Under the pieces are notes generated by a model. That model had not been told where the DNA came from. It worked only from the letters and a program-made list of their open reading frames with translations, and made no database searches. The position numbers were made by a program, and so were the translations under genes. Positions 33,707-43,778 of a stretch of 64,000 bases of DNA are shown here, in pieces; within the stretch, counting starts at the first letter, position 1, and each line of letters opens with the position of its first letter. The DNA is from Streptomyces sp. SW4 (GTDB lineage: Bacteria; Actinomycetota; Actinomycetes; Streptomycetales; Streptomycetaceae), in assembly GCA_003248315.1 (NCBI GenBank), contig QKWM01000004.1, positions 4,585,001 to 4,649,000 on the forward strand, in the 5' to 3' direction.

Positions 33707-34022
33707 GCACCCTGTAGACTCGGCCGGAGTGCTGTGTCCCGTGCAGTCAGAACGGGACGACCAGCCGGAGATCCGATCCTTGGGGCGATCCTTGGTGAGG
33801 GACTCCAGGAGCGTCGCGCACCGTCGATCGGTGTCGCGGGCAGCCCACCACCACCCGGAGCCCGGGAGAGGTCGGTGGGCCACTCGCGTGCTGCACGTAT
33901 GTGCCCAGACCAGGGGAGCGGCTGCCCGGCAGGTCCCACGGGACCCGGCGGGATTCCCCGGCTGCGGATGCGACCTCCCTCAACCCTGACGAGCCGGAAC
34001 ACTACGAAAGAGACAGAAGACA
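33707..34022 (+). promoter_or_regulatory. Long leader and likely promoter of rpsD
   Basis: The 316 bases between rarA and rpsD contain no plausible gene. TAGACT at 33715-33720 is a good Streptomyces -10 element, which would give an untranslated leader of close to 300 nt. The leader contains several short inverted repeats and a purine-rich stretch just before the start (CGAAAGAGACAGAAGACA). In many bacteria S4 represses its own messenger through such a leader. That role here is inference from position and length only. Confidence 0.45.
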
Positions 34023-34636
34023 GTGGCGAACCAGTCCCGCCCCAAGGTCAAGAAGTCGCGTGCCCTCGGCATCGCGCTGACCCCGAAGGCCGTCAAGTAC
34101 TTCGAGGCCCGCCCCTACCCGCCGGGCGAGCACGGCCGCGGCCGCAAGCAGAACTCGGACTACAAGGTCCGTCTGCTGGAGAAGCAGCGCCTGCGCGCTC
34201 AGTACGACATCTCCGAGCGCCAGCTGGTCCGCGCCTACGAGCGCGCGTCCAAGGTCCAGGGCAAGACCGGTGAGGCCCTGATCGTGGAGCTGGAGAAGCG
34301 CCTCGACGCGCTGGTCCTGCGTTCGGGCATCGCCCGCACGATCTACCAGGCCCGCCAGATGGTCGTCCACGGCCACATCCAGGTCAACGGCAAGAAGGTC
34401 GACAAGCCGTCCTTCGTCGTCCGTCCCGACGACGTGGTGCAGGTCCGCGAGCGCTCCAAGGAGAAGACGCTCTTCACGATCGCCCGTGAGGGCGGCTTCG
34501 CCCCGAGGGCGAGACCCCGCGCTACCTCCAGGTGAACCTCAAGGCCCTGGCGTTCCGCCTGGACCGCGAGCCGAACCGCAAGGAGATCCCGGTGATCTGC
34601 GACGAGCAGCTCGTCGTCGAGTACTACGCCCGCTGA
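34023..34636 (+). CDS. rpsD: 30S ribosomal protein S4
   Basis: Primary 16S rRNA-binding protein that starts assembly of the 30S body. ANQSRPKVKKSRALGIALTPK at the start and the S4 RNA-binding domain (RLDALVLRSGIARTIYQARQM, VVHGHIQVNGKKVDKPSF) are clear. One C is missing near 34503 (GGFAPEGETPRYLQV expected); after repair the protein has 204 residues and ends EQLVVEYYAR. It lacks the zinc-type cysteine cluster at the N-terminus and so is the zinc-free form, as expected for the standalone actinobacterial gene. It lies apart from the main ribosomal operons. Confidence 0.95.
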
Positions 34637-34667
34637 CCCCAGCCGGACGCAGTACCGCAGCGGTACC

Positions 34668-36833
34668 TCAGCCCGCCGTCTCCCCGCCCTCACCGGTGCG
34701 GGAGGCGGCGGGCTTCGTCGTGCCGCCGACCACCGCCGGCCGGGGCCGTTCCCGCGGCGCCGGCACCGCGGCCGGCGCACCGGCCCGGCCCAGGGCCCGG
34801 GACACCGCCTCCTGCCTGCCGAGCCGCGCCCCCTGCCGGACGCACTCCTCGTACCGGTCGTCGCACAGCTGCTCCCGGGCCGTCGCCTCGCACAGCTCGT
34901 GCGGCGCGTTGTAGTGCGCCGAGCCGAACAGCGGCAGCCCCACCGACGGCCACATCCGCCCGGCCGCCCCCTGCAGCACCGCCGCCTCCTCGGGGTCGCC
35001 CTCGGTCACCGTGACCAGCGCCAGCAGCTCCATCGCCAGCACCGAGCCCAGCAGGTCGTGGAAGCCGTGCGCGCTGCCCAGGCACTCCGCCAGCAGCCGC
35101 CGCGCCCTGCCGGGCCGGCCCTCGCTCCAGGCCGCGTAGGCCAGCACGTACAGGGCGTAGGACCGGGCCCACCGCTCACCGTGGTCCTCGCACACCCGGC
35201 GCACGTCCTCGCACAGCCGCACAGCGCCCGGCAGATCGCCCTGGAACGCCCGCGTCATCGCCAGCTCCACCTGGCCCATCAGCACGTTGCTGTTCAGCTC
35301 GCCGATCTCCCGGTACCGCTCCAGCGCCGAGCGCAGCAGCGTCTCCGCGCCCGCCATGTCGTCGGTGACCAGCGCCAGACAGCCGGTGCGGTGCTCGGCG
35401 TAGGCCAGTGCCGTGGCGTTCCCGGCCCGCTCCGCCTCCTCCCGGCACTCCTGGAGCGCCGCCAGCGCCGGCACCGTGTCGCCCTGGAGGATCGCCACGT
35501 ACGCCAGCACCCACAGGGCCTTCAGCCGCGACTGCTCCCGGGCCGTCCGCTCCGCCTCCAGCGCCACCGCCTGCTCCAGCCAGTGCCGCCCCTCCGCCAG
35601 CCGTCCGCAGCCCACCCAGCAGAACCACAGGGACCCCGCCAGATACTGGCCCAGGTGCGTGGCCTCCGGGTCGGTGAGGCAGTGCTCCAGGGCGGCGCGC
35701 AGATCGGGCAGCTCCGCCTCGACGCGCTCGGCCACCTCCGCCTGCCGCGGCGAGAACCAGTCCAGCTCGCACCAGGTCGCCAGTCCCACGTACCAGTCGC
35801 GGTGCCGCCGCCGCAGCCGGGCCGCGTCCCCCGTCGCGTCCAGCCAGCCGGCGCCGTACGCCCGCAGGGTGTCGAGCATCCGGTACCGGACCCCGGCCCG
35901 GGACTCCTCGCGGACCACCACCGACTGCGCCAGCAGGCTCGACAGCACGTCGAGCACGTCCTCGGCGGGCAGGCCGTGCCCGCTGCACACGTACTCCGCG
36001 GCCTCCAGGTCGAAGCCGCCCGCGAACACCGACAGCCGCGCCCACAGCAACCGCTCCTCGGGCGTGCACAGCTCGTGGCTCCAGCCGATCGCCGTGCGCA
36101 GCGCGCGGTGCCGCGGCAGCGCCGTGCGGTCGCCGCCGGCCAGCAGCCGGAACCGGTCGTCCAGCCGCTCGAGCACCTGCCGCGGCGACAGCGCGCCCAG
36201 CCGCCCCGCGGCCAGCTCGATCGCCAGCGGGATCCCGTCCAGCCGCCGGCACAGCCGCCGTACGTCGGCGTCGTCCGGGCATGTCACCCGCTGCTGCGCC
36301 GCACGCACCCGCAGCAGTTCGACCGCCTCGTCCTCGGCCAGCGGCGCCAGCGGGAACAGCACCTCGCCGGCGACCCCGAGCGGCCTGCGCCCCACCGCCA
36401 GCACGGTCAGTCCCGGCGCGTGGCCCAGAAGGTCGGCGACCAGCGCGGCGCAGGCGTCCACCAGGTGCTCGACCCCGTCCAGGAGCAGCAGCACCGCGCG
36501 CCCGGCCAGGTGGGCGCGGAGCGTCTCGCGCGGCGGCCGGGTCGTGTGGTCGGTCAGGCCCAGGGCCTCCACGACCGCGTAGTCCACGAACTCCGCGTCG
36601 CGCAGCGGTGCCAGCTCCACCCGCCACGCGCCGTCCCGCGGCGCAGACCGCGCGGCCACCCGCGCCGCCAGCCGCGACTTGCCCACCCCGCCGGGCCCGG
36701 TCACCGTCACCAGCCGCGCGGACTCCAGCGCGGCTCTCAGCTCCGCGGTCTGCGCCGCACGCCCCACGAAGGCGTCGAGTTCCAGCGGCAGATTGCCGTG
36801 CGGTGACGCGCCGGCGCGGTCGTGATCTCGCAT
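34668..36833 (-). CDS. STAND-type ATPase with TPR-like repeats, no DNA-binding domain
   Basis: 721 residues, intact. After a short leader comes an NB-ARC/AP-ATPase-like module: FVGRAAQTAELRAAL, Walker A TVTGPGGVGKSRLAARVA (about residue 45), Walker B VLLLLDGVEHL, and the GxP motif DGIPLAIELAA. A winged-helix linker and a long array of helical TPR-like repeats follow (residues 330-680). Proteins of this build normally carry a SARP/BTAD domain in front or a LuxR helix-turn-helix at the end. Neither is present here, and the tail is Pro/Arg-rich and disordered. It may sense a signal and act through a partner protein. It is convergent with rpsD. The start at 36833 (MRDHDRAGASPHG) was chosen because translation further upstream is not conserved in character. 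Confidence 0.8.
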   Translation of the reverse strand: MRDHDRAGASPHGNLPLELDAFVGRAAQTAELRAALESARLVTVTGPGGVGKSRLAARVAARSAPRDGAWRVELAPLRDAEFVDYAVVEALGLTDHTTRPPRETLRAHLAGRAVLLLLDGVEHLVDACAALVADLLGHAPGLTVLAVGRRPLGVAGEVLFPLAPLAEDEAVELLRVRAAQQRVTCPDDADVRRLCRRLDGIPLAIELAAGRLGALSPRQVLERLDDRFRLLAGGDRTALPRHRALRTAIGWSHELCTPEERLLWARLSVFAGGFDLEAAEYVCSGHGLPAEDVLDVLSSLLAQSVVVREESRAGVRYRMLDTLRAYGAGWLDATGDAARLRRRHRDWYVGLATWCELDWFSPRQAEVAERVEAELPDLRAALEHCLTDPEATHLGQYLAGSLWFCWVGCGRLAEGRHWLEQAVALEAERTAREQSRLKALWVLAYVAILQGDTVPALAALQECREEAERAGNATALAYAEHRTGCLALVTDDMAGAETLLRSALERYREIGELNSNVLMGQVELAMTRAFQGDLPGAVRLCEDVRRVCEDHGERWARSYALYVLAYAAWSEGRPGRARRLLAECLGSAHGFHDLLGSVLAMELLALVTVTEGDPEEAAVLQGAAGRMWPSVGLPLFGSAHYNAPHELCEATAREQLCDDRYEECVRQGARLGRQEAVSRALGRAGAPAAVPAPRERPRPAVVGGTTKPAASRTGEGGETAG

Positions 36834-37004
36834 GGAACACGGAGCGTACTGAAGCGTAATCACTCCGTACAATCGCTTCGGCCGACTCCGCCCCTCCCGG
36901 ACCGTAATCCGGTACGGAGCCCGAGCCCCGGCGCGATAGGCTCGGGGAACGACTTTCTCGATGTTCTCGATGTTCAGGCACGTTTCAGGGAGCGGGTGCA
37001 CACA

Positions 37005-37439
37005 GTGTCCGGTGGAGAGGTTGCCGGGATCCTGGTGGCCGTCTTCTGGGCGATCCTGGTCTCCTTCCTCGCCGTCGCTCTGGCGAGGCTGGCCCAGACG
37101 CTCAAGGCGACCACCAAGCTCGTGGCGGACGTGACCGACCAGGCCGTCCCGCTGCTGGCCGACGCCTCCTCGGCGGTGCGCTCCGCGCAGACCCAGCTCG
37201 ACCGGGTCGACGCGATCGCCTCCGACGTCCAGGAGGTCACGTCGAACGCGTCCGCGCTGTCGACCACCGTCGCCTCCACCTTCGGCGGCCCGCTGGTCAA
37301 GGTCGCGGCCTTCGGTTACGGCGTGCGCCGGGCCCTCTCGGGCCGCAAGGAGGACGTGCTCGCCGGGCAGTCGAGGCGTACCGTGATCGTGGGCCGGACC
37401 GTCCCGGCCGCGCGGCGGACGAAGCGGAAGAAGGACTGA
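37005..37439 (+). CDS. DUF948 domain membrane protein
   Basis: 144 residues, intact. One N-terminal transmembrane helix (VAGILVAVFWAILVSFLAVAL) is followed by a helical region with the features of DUF948 proteins (LAQTLKATTKLVADVTDQAVPLLADASSAV) and a basic tail ending TKRKKD. DUF948 proteins are small envelope proteins sometimes described as resembling general stress proteins. The GTG at 37005 gives MSGGEVAG. The next gene begins 8 bp downstream, then alaS, so the three are one transcript. Confidence 0.82.
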   Translation: MSGGEVAGILVAVFWAILVSFLAVALARLAQTLKATTKLVADVTDQAVPLLADASSAVRSAQTQLDRVDAIASDVQEVTSNASALSTTVASTFGGPLVKVAAFGYGVRRALSGRKEDVLAGQSRRTVIVGRTVPAARRTKRKKD

Positions 37440-37447
37440 GCCCAGGG

Positions 37448-37804
37448 ATGTTCCGCCGTACGTTCTGGTTCACCACCGGCGTCGCCGCCGGCGTGTGGGC
37501 CACCACCAAGGTCAACCGGAAGCTGAAGCAGCTGACCCCCGAGAGCCTGGCCGCGACCGCGGCCAACAAGGCGCTGGAGGCGGGCGAACGGCTGAAGGAC
37601 CGCGCGGTGGGCTTCGCCGTCGACGTCCGCGACAACATGGCCCGGCGGGAGGCCGAACTGGGCGACGCGCTCGGGCTGAACGCCCCCGTCGACCCGGACC
37701 GCGAACTCCCGGCCGTGCGGCACCACGCCGCGATCGAGAACCGTAACGACCCGACGTACGTCGACAGGACGACGTACTCGTACAACCGGAATGAGGACCA
37801 CTGA
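37448..37804 (+). CDS. Small hypothetical protein upstream of alaS
   Basis: 118 residues, intact. MFRRTFWFTTGVAAGVWATTKVNRKLKQL forms a short hydrophobic or amphipathic N-terminal helix. A charged helical segment (LKDRAVGFAVDVRDNMARREAELGDALG) and a polar tail rich in Tyr, Arg and Asn follow. It corresponds to a small conserved actinobacterial family (DUF6167, from memory) found upstream of alaS. Its stop overlaps the alaS ATG by one base, so translation is coupled. The function is unknown. Confidence 0.8.
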   Translation: MFRRTFWFTTGVAAGVWATTKVNRKLKQLTPESLAATAANKALEAGERLKDRAVGFAVDVRDNMARREAELGDALGLNAPVDPDRELPAVRHHAAIENRNDPTYVDRTTYSYNRNEDH

Positions 37805-40474
37805 TGGAGTCGGCCGAGATCCGCCGCCGCTGGTTGAGCTTCTTCGAGGAGCGCGGGCACACCGTCGTGCCTTCGGCGTCGCTCATCGCGGACGACCCGA
37901 CTCTGCTGCTGGTGAACGCGGGCATGGTGCCGTTCAAGCCCTACTTCCTCGGTGAGGTCAAGCCGCCCTACGCCCGCGCCACCAGCGTGCAGAAGTGTGT
38001 GCGCACGCCGGACATCGAAGAGGTCGGCAAGACCACCCGGCACGGCACGTTCTTCCAGATGTGCGGCAACTTCTCCTTCGGTGACTACTTCAAGGAAGGC
38101 GCCTGCAAGCTGGCCTGGGAGCTGCTGACCAGCCCCAGGACAAGGGCGGTTACGGCCTCGACCCGAGCGCCTGTGGATCACCGTCTACCAGGACGACGAC
38201 GAGGCCGAGCGGATCTGGCGCGAGATCGTCGGCGTCCCCGCCGAGCGCATCCAGCGCCTGGGCAAGAAGGACAACTTCTGGTCCATGGGCGTCCCCGGCC
38301 CCTGCGGACCCTGCTCCGAGATCAACTACGACCGCGGCCCCGAGTTCGGTGTCGAGGGCGGCCCCGCCGTCAACGACGAGCGGTACGTGGAGATCTGGAA
38401 CCTGGTCTTCATGCAGTACGAGCGCGGCGAGGGCACCGGCAAGGAGGACTTCGAGATCCTCGGTGACCTGCCCGCCAAGAACATCGACACGGGCCTCGGC
38501 CTGGAGCGGCTCGCCATGATTCTGCAGGGCGTGCAGAACATGTACGAGATCGACACCTCCATGGCCGTCATCAAGAAGGCCACCGAGCTGACCGGCGTGG
38601 CCTACGGCGACGCCCACGCCTCGGACGTCTCCCTGCGCGTGGTCACCGACCACATCCGCACCGCCGTGATGCTCATCGGCGACGGCGTCACCCCGGGCAA
38701 CGAGGGCCGCGGCTACGTGCTGCGCCGGATCATGCGCCGCGCCATCCGCAACATGCGCCTGCTCGGCGCCACCGGTCCGGTCGTCAAGGACCTCATCGAC
38801 GTCGTGATCGGCATGATGGGGCAGCAGTACCCCGAGCTGATCACCGACCGCGAGCGCATCGAGAAGGTCGCCCTCGCCGAGGAGAACGCCTTCCTCAAGA
38901 CGCTCAAGGCCGGCACCAACATCCTCGACACCGCCGTCGCCGACACCAAGGCCGCCGGCGGCACCGTCCTCCCCGGCGACAAGGCCTTCCTGCTCCACGA
39001 CACCTGGGGCTTCCCGATCGACCTCACCCTGGAGATGGCCGCCGAGCAGGGCCTGTCCGTGGACGAGGACGGCTTCCGGCGCCTGATGAAGGAGCAGCGG
39101 GAGCGCGCCAAGGCCGACGCCCAGGCCAAGAAGACCGGCCACGCCGACCTCGGCGCCTACCGCGAGATCGCCGACCGGGCCGGCGCCACCGACTTCATCG
39201 GCTACACCGACACCGAGGGCGAGTCCACCGTCGTCGGCATCCTCGTGGACGGCGTCTCCTCGCCGGCCGCCACCGAGGGCGACGACGTCGAGGTCGTCCT
39301 CGACCGCACTCCGTTCTACGCCGAGGGCGGCGGCCAGATCGGCGACACCGGCAAGATCCGCACCGACACCGGCGCCGTGATCGAGGTGCGCGACTGCCAG
39401 AAGCCCGTCCCGGGCGTCTACGTCCACAAGGGCGTCGTCCAGGTCGGCGAGGTGACGGTCGGTGCCAAGGCGCACGCCGCCATCGACGCCCGGCGTCGTA
39501 CGGCCATCGCCCGCGCCCACTCGGCCACCCACCTCACCCACCAGGCGCTGCGCGACGCCCTCGGCCCCACGGCCGCCCAGGCCGGCTCCGAGAACCAGCC
39601 CGGCCGCTTCCGCTTCGACTTCGGCTCGCCGTCCGCCGTCCCGACGGCCGTGATGACCGACGTCGAGCAGAAGATCAACGAGGTGCTCGCCCGCGATCTC
39701 GACGTGCACGCCGAGATCATGGGCATCGACGAGGCCAAGAAGCAGGGCGCCATCGCCGAGTTCGGCGAGAAGTACGGCGACCGGGTCCGCGTCGTCACCA
39801 TCGGCGACTTCTCCAAGGAGCTGTGCGGCGGCACCCATGTGCACAACACCGCCCAGCTCGGCCTGGTCAAGCTGCTCGGCGAGTCCTCCATCGGCTCCGG
39901 TGTGCGCCGTATCGAGGCCCTGGTCGGCGTGGACGCCTACCAGTTCCTCGCCCGTGAGCACACGGTCGTCAACCAGCTCACCGAGCTGCTCAAGGGCCGC
40001 CCGGAGGAGCTGCCGGAGAAGGTCTCCGCCATGCTCGGCAAGCTGAAGGACGCCGAGAAGGAGATCGAGAAGTTCCGCGCCGAGAAGGTGCTCCAGGCCG
40101 CCGCCGGTCTCGCGGAGTCCGCCAAGGACGTCCGGGGCGTCGCCCTGGTCACCGGGCAGGTACCGGACGGCACCACCGCCGACGACCTGCGCAAGCTGGT
40201 CCTCGACGTGCGCGGCCGGATCCAGGGCGGCCGTGCCGCGGTGGTGGCCCTGTTCACCACGGTCAACGGCAAGCCGCTGACGGTCATCGCCACCAACGAG
40301 GCGGCCCGCGAGCGCGGTCTGAAGGCCGGCGACCTGGTCCGCACGGCCGCCAAGACCCTCGGCGGCGGCGGTGGCGGCAAGCCGGACGTCGCCCAGGGCG
40401 GCGGCCAGAACCCGGCCGCGATCGGCGAGGCCGTCGAGGCCGTCGAGCGCCTGGTCGCGGAGACGGCCAAGTAA
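37804..40474 (+). CDS. alaS: Alanine--tRNA ligase
   Basis: Class II synthetase for alanine. The N-terminus ESAEIRRRWLSFFEERGHTVVPSASL, catalytic domain (YLGEVKPPYARATSVQKCVRTPDIEEVG), editing domain with the HXXXH motif (AHSATHLTHQALRDALG) and the CGGTH motif (SKELCGGTHVHNTAQLG), and the C-Ala domain are in order. Two bases are missing close together, near 38135 (TSPQDKGGYGLDPERLW expected) and near 38162. After repair the protein is 890 residues. It begins on the last base of the upstream gene and its stop overlaps the ruvX start. Confidence 0.95.
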
Positions 40475-40938
40475 TGCGCCGAGGACGCCGGCTCGCGATC
40501 GACGTCGGGGACGCCCGCATCGGGGTCGCCTCGTGCGACCCCGACGGGATCCTCGCCACCCCGGTCGAGACGGTCCCCGGCCGGGACGTCCCGGCGGCGC
40601 ACCGCCGGCTGAAGCAGCTGGTCGACGAGTACGAGCCGATCGAGGTCGTCGTCGGGCTCCCGCGCTCTCTCAAGGGCGGCGAGGGCCCGGCGGCGGCCAA
40701 GGTCCGCGGGTTCGCCCAGGAGCTGGCCGCGGGCATCGCGCCGGTCCCGGTCCGGCTGGTCGACGAGCGGATGACCACGGTGACGGCGAGCCAGGGGCTG
40801 CGCGCCTCGGGCGTGAAGTCCAAGAAGGGACGTTCCGTCATCGACCAGGCCGCCGCTGTGATCATCCTCCAGCAGGCCCTGGAATCCGAACGGGTGTCAG
40901 GCGAAGCACCCGGCGAGGGCGTCGAAGTGGTCATCTGA
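40474..40938 (+). CDS. ruvX: RuvX/YqgF family Holliday junction resolvase-like nuclease
   Basis: 154 residues, intact. RNase H-like fold with the N-terminal Asp in RLAIDVGDARIGVA, the EVVVGLPRSLKGGEG strand and the C-terminal VRLVDERMTTVTA and KGRSVIDQAAAVIILQQAL. Family members process the 5' end of pre-16S rRNA, besides a proposed junction-resolving role. The ATG start lies on the last base of the alaS stop. The alaS-ruvX-mltG-aro order is common in actinobacteria. Confidence 0.92.
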   Translation: MRRGRRLAIDVGDARIGVASCDPDGILATPVETVPGRDVPAAHRRLKQLVDEYEPIEVVVGLPRSLKGGEGPAAAKVRGFAQELAAGIAPVPVRLVDERMTTVTASQGLRASGVKSKKGRSVIDQAAAVIILQQALESERVSGEAPGEGVEVVI

Positions 40939-41060
40939 TCGCGATACGGTAACGTTCCGCGCGATGCGGAGGCATTCGAACAGCCGCCGCACAGCAAGAG
41001 GCGGAACGGAGGCCGGCCGCACCAGCCGTGCGCCCGCCGTCTCGCGGCTCTAGGGGATCG

Positions 41061-42745
41061 ATGACTGAGTATGGCCGGGCCCAGGCTCCGAACCGTGGCA
41101 TCCGGAGGACCCGTTGTACGGGGACGGCGGATGGGGAGGACAGCAGGCCCAGCAGGGTCAGCAGTCCCCTTACGGCGGCCGGCCGCAGCACTATCCGGAG
41201 CAGCCGCAGCAGTCGCACCAGTCGCCGTACGGGGACTGGGGCGACGGCGGGCAGTCCGCGTACGGCCAGGGCAGCAGGAGTACCAGCAGGAGTACGGGCA
41301 GCACCCCGGCGGGCAGTACGACCAGCAGCAGTACGCGGCCCAGGCCCAGCACCAGCAGGGCTACGACGGGGGAGGCTGGGCCACCGGCGCCCAGTACCCC
41401 GACCCGGCCGACCCGTACGGACAGCAGGCCGCCGCCGGCTACGGCGCCGGGCAGCACGACTACTACGGGACCCAGGACGCCTATCCGCCGCCGGAGCCGC
41501 CCGGCCGCAGGCGCGCCGAACCCGAGCCGGAGACACCCGACTGGGACCCGGGCCCGACCAGGGGAGCACGCCTTCTTCGCAGGCGGGAACGGCGACGGCG
41601 GGGACGGTGACGACGGGCCCGGCGACGGCCGCGGCGACCGCAGGGGCGGGCGGGGCGGCGGCAAGAAGAAGAGCCGGAACGGTTTTGCCTGCCTCGTGGT
41701 CTGCCTGGTGCTCGGCGGCGGCGTCGCCGGCATCGGCTACTTCGGATACCAGTTCTACCAGGACCGCTTCGGCTCCGCCCCGGACTACGCGGGCGACGGC
41801 AACGGCGAGCAGGTCACCGTCACCATCCCCAAGGGAGCGGGCGGTTCGGTCATCGGGCAGGAGCTCAAACGCAAGGGCGTGGTCAAGAGCGTCGACGCGT
41901 TCGTCGTGGCCCTGCAGAGCGATCCCGGGCCAAGAGCATCCAGGACGGCGTCTACACGCTGGAGAAGGAGATGTCGGCCGACGCCGCCATCGAACTCATG
42001 CTCAGCCCCGAGAGCCGCAACAACCTGATCATCGCCGAGGGCCGGCGGAACTCCAGCGTCTACGAGCTGATCGACAAGCGCCTGGAACTGAAGGCCGGCA
42101 CCACCGCCGAGGTCGCCGAGACCGAGTACCGGAGCCTCGGGCTGCCCGACTGGGCGCTGGAGCGCAAGAACGTGAAGGACCCGCTGGAGGGCTTCCTCTA
42201 CCCCTCCAGCTATGCCGTCGCCAAGGGCCAGAAGCCCGAGGACGTGCTGAAACAGATGGTGGAGCGGGCCGCCGACAAGTACGAGGAGCTGGGCTTCGAG
42301 AAGAAGGCCGAGAGCCTGGGCCTGAAGGGCCCTGGGAACTGGTGACCGTCGCCAGCCTGGTGCAGGCGGAGGGCAAGACCCACGAGGACTTCCGCAAGAT
42401 GTCGGAGGTCGTCTACAACCGTCTCAAGCCCACCAACACCGAGACCAACCAGTTGCTCCAGTTCGACTCGACGTACAACTACCTCAAGAAGCAGAGCAAC
42501 ATCCACATCAGCGAGTCCGAGATCAACAGCAACAAGGACCCGTACAACACCTATACGAACAAGGGCCTGCCGCCCGGACCCATCGGCAACCCCGGTGAGG
42601 AGGCGCTCAAGGCCGCGGTGAACCCACGAACGACGGCTGGATCTACTTCGTCGCCACCGACGGGGCCCACAAGACGGAGTTCGCCAAGACCTACGAAGAG
42701 TTCCAGAAGCTCAAGGAAGAGTTCAATGCCAACGCCGGCAACTGA
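41061..42745 (+). CDS. mltG: Endolytic transglycosylase MltG
   Basis: Membrane-bound lytic transglycosylase that cuts new glycan strands and is thought to end their synthesis. The N-terminal 180 cytoplasmic residues are low-complexity, rich in Gln, Gly, Tyr and Pro (QQEYQQEYGQHPGGQYDQQQ). One transmembrane helix (GFACLVVCLVLGGGVAGIGYF) follows, then the YceG domain with the catalytic Glu in ASLVQAEGKTHEDF and the LQFDSTYNYL block. Seven bases are missing, near 41082, 41271, 41555, 41565, 41929, 42331 and 42625; after repair it is 563 residues. Its end overlaps aroE by 20 bp. Older databases miscall this family aminodeoxychorismate lyase. Confidence 0.9.
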
Positions 42746-43564
42746 CGCGCGCCGGGCGGCCGTGCTCGGTTCCCCGATCGCCCACTCGCTCTCCCCGGTG
42801 CTGCACCGCGCCGCCTACGCCGAGCTGGGCCTCGAGGGCTGGACCTACGACCGCTTCGACGTGGACGAGGAGGCGCTCCCGGGCTTCTTCCGGCGTCTGG
42901 ACCCGCGGTGGGCGGGACTGTCGCTGACCATGCCGCTGAAGCGGGCGGTGATCCCGCTGCTGGACGAGATCACCGAGACGGCCGCCTCGGTCGACGCCGT
43001 CAACACCGTCGTCTTCGGCGAGGACGGCCGCAAGACGGGGGACAACACGGACATACCCGGCATGGTCGCGGCCCTGCGCGAGCACGGTGTCGAGGAGGTC
43101 GCCGAAGCGGCCGTGCTCGGCGCGGGCGCCACGGCCTCCTCCGCACTGGCCGCCCTGGCCAGGATCTGCACCGGCCCGGTCACCGTCTACGTCCGCAGCC
43201 GGGCCCGCGCCGCCGAGATGCGCGGCTGGGCCGAGCGACTGGACGTCGCCGTCCGCATCGCCGACTGGGCCGACGCCGCCGAGGCACTGCACGCCCCGCT
43301 GGTCGTGGCCACCACCCCGGCCGGCACCACCGACGCGCTCGCCGCAGCGGTCCCCGAGATGCCCGCCACCCTCTTCGACGTGCTCTACGACCCGTGGCCG
43401 ACCACGCTCGCCGCCCGCTGGTCGGCGCACGGCGGCGCCGTCGTCGGCGGCCTCGACCTGCTCGTCCACCAGGCCGTGCTCCAGGTGGAGCAGATGACCG
43501 GCCGGACCCCGGCCCCCTCGCCGCGATGCGCAAGGCGGGCGAGCAGGCTCTCGCCGCCCGCTGA
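42726..43564 (+). CDS. aroE: Shikimate dehydrogenase
   Basis: Reduces 3-dehydroshikimate to shikimate with NADPH. The N-terminal substrate motif AVLGSPIAHSLSPVLHRAAY, the catalytic region LTMPLKRAVIPLLDE with Lys, and the nucleotide-binding loop AVLGAGATASSALAAL are present. One C is missing near 43515 in a run of C (TPAPLAAMRKAGEQALAAR expected); after repair the protein is 279 residues. Only the last 18 residues are affected. The start lies inside the 3' end of mltG. It is the first of four aro genes. Confidence 0.93.
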
Positions 43565-43778
43565 CCACACCGCCCCGACCTTGTCCCCTGCCTGCCCCTG
43601 TGGCGCGTCCCTCTGTCCGCGTCCGCGTCCGCCTGATGGACCGGCCGCCGGTCCCGGCGCCCGGACGTGGGAGGATCGGGGGTGGCGGACCGGAGTCGCG
43701 CACCCGGTCCCGCCGTCGCCGTACGCGAGGACGCGCGTACGCAGGGCAGTACCGGGGCGCGAGCACTGAGGAGCACCG

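Noticed and set aside
43667..43778. An N-terminal extension of aroC from 43667
   Set aside because: The extension is in the wrong frame once the missing G near 43806 is restored; the TTG at 43779 gives the family start.
43565..43778. Functional repeat in the GTCCGC-rich stretch between aroE and aroC
   Set aside because: Only three hexamer copies (near 43614-43631), expected by chance in DNA of this composition.
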